This document shows, piece after piece, positions 1 through 6,237 of a stretch of 10,131 nt of DNA (position 1 is its first letter; each line of letters opens with the position of its first letter). The position numbers and the translations under genes are program-made. Below the pieces are notes generated by a model that was given only the letters and a program-made list of their open reading frames with translations, ran no database searches and was not told where the DNA came from. Source of the stretch: Paracoccaceae bacterium (GTDB lineage Bacteria; Pseudomonadota; Alphaproteobacteria; Rhodobacterales; Rhodobacteraceae); assembly GCA_007121055.1 (NCBI GenBank), contig SKMM01000136.1, positions 1 to 10,131 on the forward strand. Reading direction: 5' to 3'.

Positions 1-963
1 CACATCGCCGCAGCCGAGGCGTTGACGCGCGACCTCATCAACACCCCCGCGTCCGACCTCGGCCCGGCCGAGTTGCAGGCCGCGGTGGAGGCCGAGGCCG
101 CCCGCTTCGGCGCCACCTGCATCACCATCACCGGCGAGGATCTGCTGGCACAGAACCTGCCGCTCATCCACACCGTGGGCCGCGCCTCAAGCCGCGCGCC
201 GCGGCTGATCGACCTGCGCTGGGGCGACAGCGGGCCCCGCCTGACGCTGGTGGGCAAGGGCGTGGTGTTCGACACGGGCGGGCTGAACCTGAAGCCCGGC
301 GGCTCCATGGGCCTGATGAAGAAGGACATGGGCGGCGCGGCCACAGCCCTCGGCCTTGCGCGCATGATCATGGCCGCCGGCTGGCCGGTGCGCCTGCGCC
401 TGCTGATCCCGGCGGTGGAAAACGCCGTCTCCGGCACCGCCTTCCGCCCCGGCGACATCCTCACCTCCCGGGCGGGGCTGACGGTCGAGGTCAACAACAC
501 CGACGCCGAGGGCCGGCTCGTCCTCGCCGACGCCCTGAGCCTCGGAGCCGAGGAGAGCCCCGACCTCATGGCCTCCTTCGCCACCCTCACGGGTGCTGCC
601 CGCGTGGCGCTGGGCCCAGACCTGCCGGCCTTCTTCTGCGACGACGACGCGCTCGCGGCCGCCACCACCGCCGCCGGCCTGAGGGTCCGCGACCCGCTCT
701 GGCGCATGCCCTTCTGGCCCGGCTACGAGGCGCAGATCGAACCCGGCATCGCCGACCTCGACAACGCCCCCTCCGGCGGCATGGCCGGCGCCATCACCGC
801 CGCCCTCTTCCTGCGCCGCTTCGCAGGCGGCGCTGCGCGCTACGCCCACCTCGACCTCTACGGCTGGTCGCCCAAGGACGCGCCGGCGGTGCCCAAGGGC
901 GGCCAGGGCCAGGGCGCCCGCGCGCTCTTCGAGGCGCTCCCCGCACAACTCGGCCTCGGCTGA
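1..963 (+). CDS. M17 family leucyl aminopeptidase, C-terminal part (5' end outside window)
   Basis: Metal-dependent exopeptidase that removes N-terminal amino acids from peptides in the cytoplasm; M17 enzymes are usually hexamers with two metal ions per active site. The frame is open from base 1, so the gene starts upstream; 320 residues are visible, consistent with loss of the N-terminal domain of a protein usually near 460 to 500 residues. The whole catalytic domain is present. GKGVVFDTGG supplies a metal Lys and Asp (visible residues 86 and 91), KKDMGG supplies another Asp (109), and the family signature NTDAEGRL at bases 496-519 supplies Asp168, Glu170 and Arg172. These match the metal and catalytic residues known from E. 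coli PepA. The TTG at base 22 opens an in-frame ORF but lies inside conserved sequence and is not the real start. The stop is TGA at 961-963. Family is certain; the exact peptide preference is not. Confidence 0.94.
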   Translation, partial: HIAAAEALTRDLINTPASDLGPAELQAAVEAEAARFGATCITITGEDLLAQNLPLIHTVGRASSRAPRLIDLRWGDSGPRLTLVGKGVVFDTGGLNLKPGGSMGLMKKDMGGAATALGLARMIMAAGWPVRLRLLIPAVENAVSGTAFRPGDILTSRAGLTVEVNNTDAEGRLVLADALSLGAEESPDLMASFATLTGAARVALGPDLPAFFCDDDALAAATTAAGLRVRDPLWRMPFWPGYEAQIEPGIADLDNAPSGGMAGAITAALFLRRFAGGAARYAHLDLYGWSPKDAPAVPKGGQGQGARALFEALPAQLGLG

Positions 964-1176
964 GCTCCGGCGCGTCCTTCCCGTCAACCGCCCCGCACAC
1001 CCAAACCCCTCACAGCCCCACACCACCGCCCTTCGGCGGGTTCCACAGCCCTCATCCCACCGCCCATCGGGGCGCCCGCCCGCGCAGGACGCCACAGTCC
1101 CGCATACGCCCGCACCACAGGCCTGCGCCCCCGCCGCCCCACACGCCAGCCCCAACTTGCCCAAGGAAAGCCCCCG

Positions 1177-2043
1177 ATGCCCGCCGCCGCCACCGACCCA
1201 AGGCTCCTGCCCTTCAGCGGCCGCGTGGCGCTCGCGATCCTCCGCGGCGAGGTCACCGCCGAGACCTTCACCGAGGGCGAACCCGCCCGCGTCACGGCTC
1301 CCCTCACCGACCTCTGCCCCACGCCTTCAGGCCGCCGCGCGCGCCAGCTCCTGTGGGGCGCCGCCGTTACCGTGATCGAGCGCCGCGACGGCCACGCCTT
1401 CGTGCAGGCCGCCGCCTGCGGCCATGTCGGGTGGGTTGCGGACGCCGCCCTCGGCCCCGCCCGCGCGCCCACCCACCGGGTCAGCGTCGCGGCCACCCAC
1501 CTCTACCCCGCCCCCGACCTCAAGACGCCGGAGATCCTGCGCCTGTCCCTCGGCGCCCTCGTCACCGTCACCGGCGACGCCGCCCACAGCCCCGCAGCCG
1601 GCGGCGCGCGCGGCCCGGCCTTCCTGCCCACCCCGGACGGCTTCATCCCGGCGGCCCACCTGCGCCCCCTGACGGAGCCCGAGACCGACCCCGTCACCGT
1701 CGCCGAGCGCCTGCTGGGCACCCCCTATCTCTGGGGGGGCAACAGCCGCGACGGCATCGACTGCTCGGGCCTCATCCAGGCGGGGCTCAACGCCTGCGCC
1801 CGCCCCTGCCCGCCCGACAGCGACCTGCAGCGCCAGGCGCTGGGCACGCCGCTCCCCGAGGGCACGCCGCCCCGCCGCGGAGACCTCGTGTTCTGGAAAG
1901 GCCATGTCGGCTGGATGCAGGATGCGGAAACCCTCCTGCACGCCAACGCCCACCACATGGCCGTGGCCTGCGAACCCTTCGCCCCCGCCGCCGCCCGCAT
2001 CGAAGCCGCCCAGGGCGACCGCCCCACCCTCCACCGGCCTTGA
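1177..2043 (+). CDS. NlpC/P60 family peptidase with N-terminal SH3-like domains
   Basis: A 288-residue C40 cysteine peptidase, a family that typically cuts gamma-D-glutamyl-diaminopimelate bonds in peptidoglycan stem peptides. Residues about 35-90 and 100-165 look like two bacterial SH3 (SH3b) cell-wall-binding domains. Residues about 170-285 are the NlpC/P60 domain: PYLWGGNSRDGIDCSGL carries the nucleophile Cys196, GHVGW carries His243, and LLHANAHH supplies the third polar residue (probably His255). All three catalytic positions are intact. No signal peptide is visible, so either export is unconventional or the protein acts on imported muropeptides; recycling would fit its position downstream of a peptidase. 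The ATG start is preceded by an AGGA-containing Shine-Dalgarno at 1164-1167, nine bases upstream. It lies 213 bases after the aminopeptidase, in the same direction. Confidence 0.92.
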   Translation: MPAAATDPRLLPFSGRVALAILRGEVTAETFTEGEPARVTAPLTDLCPTPSGRRARQLLWGAAVTVIERRDGHAFVQAAACGHVGWVADAALGPARAPTHRVSVAATHLYPAPDLKTPEILRLSLGALVTVTGDAAHSPAAGGARGPAFLPTPDGFIPAAHLRPLTEPETDPVTVAERLLGTPYLWGGNSRDGIDCSGLIQAGLNACARPCPPDSDLQRQALGTPLPEGTPPRRGDLVFWKGHVGWMQDAETLLHANAHHMAVACEPFAPAAARIEAAQGDRPTLHRP

Positions 2044-2049
2044 AACGCT

Positions 2050-2070
2050 GCTCCCCCAGAGAAGGGGAGC
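2050..2070 (+). terminator. Hairpin directly after the NlpC/P60 stop codon
   Basis: A perfect 7-bp stem, GCTCCCC (2050-2056) with GGGGAGC (2064-2070), closes a 7-base loop and starts six bases after the TGA. The position fits a transcription end for the plus-strand pair. There is no T-run after it, so intrinsic termination is unproven; it may instead stabilise the mRNA 3' end. Confidence 0.45.
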
Positions 2071-2106
2071 CGCGCCCGCCGCCAACCCCATCCACTTCCC
2101 ACATCG

Positions 2107-2273
2107 CCCCCGGGCACGGGGGGCCGCGCCCGACCCTGGGAGGGCGCCTCGGAACGCCGGGGCTTGAGCGCTTCATGCCAGCCACGCCCCTCCAACCTCC
2201 GAGCCGCTTGCAAGGTTGCAATGCGCCCTCCCGGGGGGAGGGTCGGGCGCGGCCCGGGCTGGTCGCCCGGGCC
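2107..2273. repeat. Compound inverted-repeat element, REP/BIME-like
   Basis: The 27-bp left arm (2121-2147) is matched by its exact reverse complement at 2223-2255, except for six extra G residues (2233-2238) inside the right arm. A 75-base spacer separates them. The spacer's edge contributes another pair, CTCGGA (2148-2153) with TCCGAG (2198-2203), and the spacer also holds TTGCAA twice (2208-2213 and 2216-2221). Outside the arms, five C (2107-2111) face a G-run (2118-2123). On the right, GGCCCGGGC (2251-2259) and GCCCGGGCC (2265-2273) form a perfect 9-bp hairpin with a 5-base loop. The right arm also folds on itself: CCCTCCC (2226-2232) with GGGAGGG (2236-2242). The layout resembles dispersed intergenic palindromic elements. 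It could also act as a bidirectional terminator between convergent genes. No transposase or target-site duplication is visible. Only one copy is in the window, so dispersal is an inference. Confidence 0.65.
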
Positions 2274-2413
2274 AAGGCCCGTGGAAGGCGGGGCGGCAAA
2301 AGCAGCTTAGGTCAGTGGCGGCTGTGCCGAGGGCCACCGGAGTTGGCCGACGGGCGGTCAGCGTGGTGCGACGCGATGCGCAGGCGCAGCGACACGGCCT
2401 CCCCAAAACGCCC

Positions 2414-2446
2414 GGCCAGAGGGACTGGCCCACGGGACTGGGCCAG
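2414..2446 (-). terminator. Overlapping hairpins downstream of ggpS
   Basis: Two stems share one segment. In plus-strand coordinates, CTGGCCCA (2425-2432) pairs perfectly with TGGGCCAG (2439-2446) around a 6-base loop. Alternatively CTGGCC (2425-2430) pairs with GGCCAG (2414-2419) around a 5-base loop. Read on the minus strand, the second hairpin is followed after a few bases by TTTT (complement of 2405-2408), about 100 bases past the ggpS stop. This fits a weak intrinsic terminator for the minus-strand operon. Confidence 0.45.
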
Positions 2447-2505
2447 AAGGTTGGGACAGACAGCAGCACCCCCCGGACCCCCGACCCCCAACCGGGGCGA
2501 GCGCC

Positions 2506-4047
2506 TCAGCCCTCGCGCTGCCGCAGGCTCTCGAACAGCTCCAGCTCGCGCCGGGTCCAGGCCTCGATGTCCCAGCGCTTGGCCGACTTGCGCAGGGCGG
2601 CCAGGCGGCCGCGCGCCTCCTCCTCCTCCATCGCCAGCGCCTGATCCAGACCGCTGTCCATCGAGGCGTGCGAGAACGGGTTCACCGGCACCGCCCCCTG
2701 CAAGGTCACCGCGCAGCCGGCGAATTCGCTCAGCACCAGAACGCCCTTGCCCCCCTCCCCCTGCGCCGCGCAGAATTCGGACGCCACCAGGTTCAGCCCG
2801 TCCGCCAGCGGCGTGATCGAGGCCACATCGGCGGCCCGGTAATAGGCCACCAGCTGCGCCAAGGGGATCACCGTGGCGATCAGCGCCACCGGCTGCCATT
2901 CGAAACTGCCGAAGCGGCCGTTGATGCGGCCGGTCAGCTCCTCGATGCGGCGCTGCACCTCCTCATAGGCGGTCATCGCCCGGTTAGCGCCCACCGACAC
3001 CAGCATCAGCCGCACCTTCCCGTGCAGCTCCGGGCGCCGCTCCAGCAGCCGCTCGAAGGTCTCCAGCTGCTCGACATTGCCCTTGGTGTAGTCGGTGCGC
3101 GACACCGACAACACGAGCTTCGCGTCCCCCATCTCGGCGCGGATCTCGGCGACCTTCTCGGCCACCTCCTCGGTCTCGGCCAGACCCTGGATATAGTCGA
3201 AATTCGCCCCCACCGGGTTGGTGTGCACCCGCACCTTACGGCCCTGATAGGCCAGCGCCAGCGGCAGACGCCGGGCGGTCAGGGCCCCGCCCATGGGCGC
3301 CATCTCCTGCGGGGTCGGGATCTCCTCGACCACCTCGGCGCCGGCCTGGGCCTCGGCCACGGCGGCGAAATTCCGGGCATAGCGGGGGATGTGGAACCCC
3401 ACCGCGTCGCACGCCAGCAGGCTTTCGACGATCTCGCCCCGCCAGGGCAGCGTCGCGAACATGTCCGAGCCCGGAAACGGCGTGTGGTGAAAGAACACGA
3501 TCCGCGCATCGGGCCGCAGCTTGCGCAGATACCCCGGCACCAGCCACAGGTTGTAGTCGTGCACCCAGATCACCGCGCCCGGCGCCGCCTCGGCCGCCGC
3601 CGCCTCGGCAAAGGCCCAGTTCACCTCGCGGAAGATCGGCCAGTCCACCGGGTCGTAATTGTACGTCTCCTTGAAGCCGTGCAGGATCGGCCAGAACGCC
3701 TCCTTCGACGTCACATGGTAAAACGACGTCACCTGCGCCGGCGTCAGCGGCAGCCGGCTGACCGAATAGGTCCCGAACCGGTCCGAGATCTCGATCACCC
3801 GCTCGAAGCCCGGATTGGCAGTGTCCTCGGCATGCTTCCAGGCGACCCACGCCCCACGATTCACCTGCCCGAAGAACCCCTTCAGCGTCGGCACGATCCC
3901 GTTGGGGCTCTTGTTCTCGCGCAACTCGACCTTTCCATCGACCTCGACCTCCTCATAGGGCTGGCGGTGATAGACGATCACCAGATCCGACTTCGCCGCC
4001 GGGGCCTTCGTGTCCGCGCCCCCGCCTTCCAGCGCCACCGTGCTCAT
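2506..4047 (-). CDS. ggpS: GT20 glycosyltransferase, probable glucosylglycerol-phosphate synthase
   Basis: A 513-residue member of the OtsA/GgpS family. The proposed reaction is transfer of glucose from a nucleotide sugar (ADP- or UDP-glucose) to glycerol-3-phosphate, giving glucosylglycerol-phosphate, the committed step to the compatible solute glucosylglycerol in the cytoplasm. Family catalytic positions are present: Arg28 in YHRQPYEE, Asp164 in WVHDYNLWLVP, His188 in FFHHTPFP, Arg317 and Lys322 in SVSRTDYTKGN, and DGLNLVASEF (416-425) for the donor sugar. The N-terminal acceptor and phosphate loop reads KSPNGIVPTLKGFF, where E. coli OtsA has an AGGLAVG-type loop; from memory the former is typical of GgpS. 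Context supports this: gpsA, which makes the acceptor, is two genes upstream. The ATG overlaps the phosphatase stop (ATGA) and has a GGAGG site seven bases upstream. The first 20 residues are a variable tail. Alternative: trehalose-6-phosphate synthase. GT20 family certain, GgpS assignment about 80 percent. Confidence 0.83.
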   Translation of the reverse strand: MSTVALEGGGADTKAPAAKSDLVIVYHRQPYEEVEVDGKVELRENKSPNGIVPTLKGFFGQVNRGAWVAWKHAEDTANPGFERVIEISDRFGTYSVSRLPLTPAQVTSFYHVTSKEAFWPILHGFKETYNYDPVDWPIFREVNWAFAEAAAAEAAPGAVIWVHDYNLWLVPGYLRKLRPDARIVFFHHTPFPGSDMFATLPWRGEIVESLLACDAVGFHIPRYARNFAAVAEAQAGAEVVEEIPTPQEMAPMGGALTARRLPLALAYQGRKVRVHTNPVGANFDYIQGLAETEEVAEKVAEIRAEMGDAKLVLSVSRTDYTKGNVEQLETFERLLERRPELHGKVRLMLVSVGANRAMTAYEEVQRRIEELTGRINGRFGSFEWQPVALIATVIPLAQLVAYYRAADVASITPLADGLNLVASEFCAAQGEGGKGVLVLSEFAGCAVTLQGAVPVNPFSHASMDSGLDQALAMEEEEARGRLAALRKSAKRWDIEAWTRRELELFESLRQREG

Positions 4048-4817
4048 GCCCGTGCCTCCATGCGCGGCGCGCCGTCATGCAGCCCATGCGCCGCGATCGC
4101 CTCCAGAATCCCGCCCGCGCCGGGCGCGCTGCACACATGCGCCTTCGGCAGCCGCGGCGCCAGCTTCACAAGCCCCGCCTCGGAGCCGCCCACCATGGCG
4201 CCGGCCAGCCCCGTCTCGAACATCGAAAGGTCATTCAGCGTATCGCCCGCCACCAGCATCCGCTCCTTCGGCAGCTCCAGATGCGACATCAGGCGCAGCA
4301 GCGACGGCCCCTTGCTGACCCCCCCCGGCAGCACGTCCAGATAGCACTCGTGCGAGATCAGCACGTCGAGCCCAAGCGCTTCGACCGGCGGGATTACCAC
4401 CGGATCGAAGGCCGCGGGGTCGTAGTGGTAGGACAGCCGGTACCGGAACGGCGTTTCCTGCTCGCGCAGCCCCGGCGCGCCGCGCAGAAGCCGCCGCACC
4501 TCGTCGCCCCGGTCGCCCCAGCGCCGCGCGATGTCCTCCTCCAGCGCGGGGATGGTGGCGATCTCGCGCCCCTTCACCTGCGCGATGGTGGTGCCTACAT
4601 CGCCCACGACGTAATCCGGCACCGGCACGCCCTCGTCCCAGATCGTGGGCAGGAAATGCGGATCGCGGCCGGTGACATAGATCAGCCCGACATCGTGGCG
4701 GTTGTCCTCGATCCAGTCATAGAGGGTGCGCCGCATCGCGGGCGTGCCCCCCAGGAAGGTTCCGTCGAGGTCGGTGGCCAGCACGAAGCGCCAGTCGGCC
4801 GGGATGATGTCGGTCAT
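4044..4817 (-). CDS. ggpP: HAD-superfamily phosphatase, probable glucosylglycerol-phosphate phosphatase
   Basis: A 257-residue HAD hydrolase of the type IIB (sucrose-phosphatase / mannosyl-3-phosphoglycerate-phosphatase-like) group. Proposed role: removing phosphate from the GgpS product to release glucosylglycerol. Visible motifs: I, ATDLDGT with Asp16 nucleophile and Asp18; II, YVTGRD with Thr49; III, Lys169 in GGVSKG; IV, GDTLND with Asp192 and Asp196. Residues about 75-165 form the cap domain that sets substrate choice. The frame is open back to a GTG at 4958, but the ATG at 4817 is chosen because a strong GGAGGAG site precedes it and HAD motif I normally lies near the N-terminus. The gene overlaps ggpS by four bases. 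In some halotolerant Gammaproteobacteria a HAD phosphatase is fused in front of GgpS; here the same order occurs as two genes. Alone, the sequence could equally be a trehalose- or sucrose-phosphate phosphatase; context drives the call. Confidence 0.8.
   Translation of the reverse strand: MTDIIPADWRFVLATDLDGTFLGGTPAMRRTLYDWIEDNRHDVGLIYVTGRDPHFLPTIWDEGVPVPDYVVGDVGTTIAQVKGREIATIPALEEDIARRWGDRGDEVRRLLRGAPGLREQETPFRYRLSYHYDPAAFDPVVIPPVEALGLDVLISHECYLDVLPGGVSKGPSLLRLMSHLELPKERMLVAGDTLNDLSMFETGLAGAMVGGSEAGLVKLAPRLPKAHVCSAPGAGGILEAIAAHGLHDGAPRMEARA
4055..4059 (-). promoter_or_regulatory. Ribosome binding site of ggpS inside the ggpP 3' end
   Basis: Minus-strand GGAGG sits seven bases before the ggpS ATG (4045-4047) and inside the last codons of the phosphatase gene. 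With the ATGA stop/start overlap at 4044-4047, it supports translational coupling and near-equal production of the two enzymes. Confidence 0.75.
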
Positions 4818-4820
4818 GTG

Positions 4821-4827
4821 CTCCTCC
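4821..4827 (-). promoter_or_regulatory. Strong ribosome binding site deciding the ggpP start
   Basis: Minus-strand GGAGGAG ends three bases before the ATG at 4815-4817. It is the best Shine-Dalgarno match noted in the window and argues against the upstream in-frame GTG at 4958. A 6-bp hairpin, GGCGCA (4834-4839) with TGCGCC (4847-4852), lies just upstream in the leader. Confidence 0.75.
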
Positions 4828-4991
4828 GGTTGCGGCGCAGATTGGTTGCGCCGGTCGTGGTCCTTGGGGCGGGCCGCAGGTCGCGGCAGCCTGCCGGCCG
4901 CACGCGACAGCCCTGTGACGGCGCCAGCCCGGCGGAGATCCGTCCTAGCATCCCGCACCCCGGACCGCCACTGCGTCCCGGGAAGCGCCCC

Positions 4992-6116
4992 TCAGGGCAT
5001 CAGCTCGCCAAAGCGCCGCACCGCGGCCTCCTCGGCGGGGTGGGGAAAGGTCAGGTCCATGGCCCGCGGCTCGGCCATCAGCGGACGCGCCCAGTAGGCG
5101 GCGAAGGCTTCGCCGATGGGCCGGCCATCGGCCACGATCTCGCGCACCATCTCGCAGATGGGCATCCGCAGCTCCAGCTTGCGCGCGAAGTCGGTGATGG
5201 TGACGGCGTTGCCCCGCCCCTCCACCACGACCGGCGCGCCGTCGAACACATCCGACTCCGCAATCCCCTGCCCGCGCTGGAACCCGTACGAAAAGTTCCG
5301 CGACTGCGGCGAGGAACAGGTCAGCATCAGGTCCCCGAGCCCGCCGAGGCCCGTGACCGTCTCGCGCCGGCCGCCGAGCCGCACCGCCAGCTCCTTGATC
5401 TCGTCGAGGCCGCGGGTGATCAGTGCCGCCCGCGTGTTCTCGCCGAACCCCGCGCCGGCGAGGATCCCGCAGGCGATGGCGATCACGTTCTTGACCGCCC
5501 CGCCCACCTCTACCCCCACCAGATCGTCGCTGACGTAGGGCCGGAAGGTCTCGGTGGTCAGCGAGATCGCCATGCGCGCCGCATGCCGCTCGGCCAGCGG
5601 CGTGTCGGCCGCGGTGGTGCAGGCCACCGTGACCGCCGTGGGATGCCCGGCGGCGGTCTCCGCGGCGAAGGTCGGCCCCGTCACCGTCCCGATGGGCCGG
5701 CCGGGGGCGGCCTGCTCGGCCACCTGGCTCATCAGCAGACCCGTCTCCCCCTCGATCCCCTTGGCGCAGACAAAGAACGGCACGCCCGGCGGCGCCAACG
5801 GCGCGGCCCGCGCCGCCATGTCCCGCACCGTGACCGAGGGCGTGACCAGCAGCACCGCCTCCGCCCCCTCCAGCGCCCAGCGCAGATCCGAGGTCGGCAC
5901 CAGCCCTTCCGGCAGCGCCGTCTTGCGCAGATACCGCGGATTGTGCCGCGTCCGCCCGGCCTCCTCGGCCTGGGCCGCGTCGCGCATCCATAGCCGCACC
6001 TCGCGTCCCGCGCGCGCCGCCACGACGGCAAGCGCGGTCCCCCACGCCCCCCCGCCCAGCACTGCAATGCGGTCATAAGGGACAGGGATCGGGGATATGT
6101 CGAGAGGCTGTTCCAT
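4992..6116 (-). CDS. gpsA: NAD(P)-dependent glycerol-3-phosphate dehydrogenase
   Basis: Cytosolic enzyme reducing dihydroxyacetone phosphate to sn-glycerol-3-phosphate, the precursor of phospholipids and, here, the likely acceptor for GgpS. It has 374 residues where GpsA proteins are usually about 320 to 340. The Rossmann dinucleotide motif is VLGGGAWGTA (residues 19-28). FFVCAKGIE carries Lys119, GAVKN carries the catalytic Lys209, TGLGGLGDL ends in Asp262, and SRN (272-274) is a substrate/cofactor-binding motif. The usual family ending ARPLMAE is at residues 343-349 and is followed by about 25 extra residues, which is unusual. The ATG at 6116 lacks a clear Shine-Dalgarno, consistent with leaderless translation from the promoter just upstream. 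The stop is 174 bases from ggpP in the same direction, so co-transcription is plausible. A second, housekeeping gpsA elsewhere in the genome would support a dedicated osmolyte role. Confidence 0.93.
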   Translation of the reverse strand: MEQPLDISPIPVPYDRIAVLGGGAWGTALAVVAARAGREVRLWMRDAAQAEEAGRTRHNPRYLRKTALPEGLVPTSDLRWALEGAEAVLLVTPSVTVRDMAARAAPLAPPGVPFFVCAKGIEGETGLLMSQVAEQAAPGRPIGTVTGPTFAAETAAGHPTAVTVACTTAADTPLAERHAARMAISLTTETFRPYVSDDLVGVEVGGAVKNVIAIACGILAGAGFGENTRAALITRGLDEIKELAVRLGGRRETVTGLGGLGDLMLTCSSPQSRNFSYGFQRGQGIAESDVFDGAPVVVEGRGNAVTITDFARKLELRMPICEMVREIVADGRPIGEAFAAYWARPLMAEPRAMDLTFPHPAEEAAVRRFGELMP

Positions 6117-6126
6117 CTAGCGCCAA

Positions 6127-6155
6127 GATATAGGCATCCCCGCGCCCATGGTCAA
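6127..6155 (-). promoter_or_regulatory. Sigma-70-like promoter of gpsA giving a leaderless transcript
   Basis: On the minus strand, TTGACC (complement of 6150-6155) and TATATC (complement of 6127-6132) are separated by exactly 17 bases, matching five and four of six consensus positions. Only ten bases separate the -10 box from the gpsA ATG, so initiation at the usual distance would fall near 6118-6121, leaving a leader of about 1 to 5 bases. The AT-rich -10 box stands out in this GC-rich DNA. Inferred, not measured. Confidence 0.6.
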
Positions 6156-6237
6156 ACCGCCGCAGCGCAGCACAGCGGCCCCGCCCGGCAACCCTCTGAG
6201 CGCCGAAGAGGAACCCGCCGGGGCACCCCGCGCGCCC

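Larger units (their letters stand above)
2044..2505. other. Convergent intergenic gap rich in inverted repeats
   Basis: This gap lies between the ends of the NlpC/P60 gene and the glycosyltransferase gene. Frames are open across it, but only because the DNA is so GC-rich; none shows a recognisable domain or a convincing ribosome site. It contains, in order, a hairpin after the plus-strand stop, a compound inverted-repeat element (about 2107-2273), an unassigned stretch (2274-2413), overlapping hairpins (2414-2446) and a run of C-tracts (2469-2493). No tRNA or known riboswitch was recognised. Confidence 0.7.

Noticed and set aside
1026..1039. CCGCC/GGCGG hairpin in the gap after the aminopeptidase, considered as a terminator
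   Set aside because: The stem is only five base pairs, no T-run follows, and such pairs arise easily by chance in this C-rich gap.
2315..2330. GCCACTG on the minus strand, a hallmark found in cobalamin riboswitches
   Set aside because: No B12 box or other conserved blocks lie nearby, and there is no downstream start codon of a suitable gene.
1353..2816. 487-codon plus-strand open frame overlapping the NlpC/P60 gene, the convergent gap and the end of ggpS
   Set aside because: Its translation is almost all Pro, Arg and Ala, with no domain, and it crosses two well-supported genes. This is typical of a shadow frame in very GC-rich DNA.
2506..4047. Simple annotation as trehalose-6-phosphate synthase (otsA) with an otsB phosphatase
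   Set aside because: The acceptor loop is not the OtsA AGGLAVG type, and gpsA next door fits glycerol-3-phosphate as acceptor. It is kept as an alternative, not the main call.
4818..4958. N-terminal extension of the HAD phosphatase from a GTG at 4958
   Set aside because: The added part is Arg/Pro-rich and unlike the family, whereas the ATG at 4817 has a GGAGGAG ribosome site.
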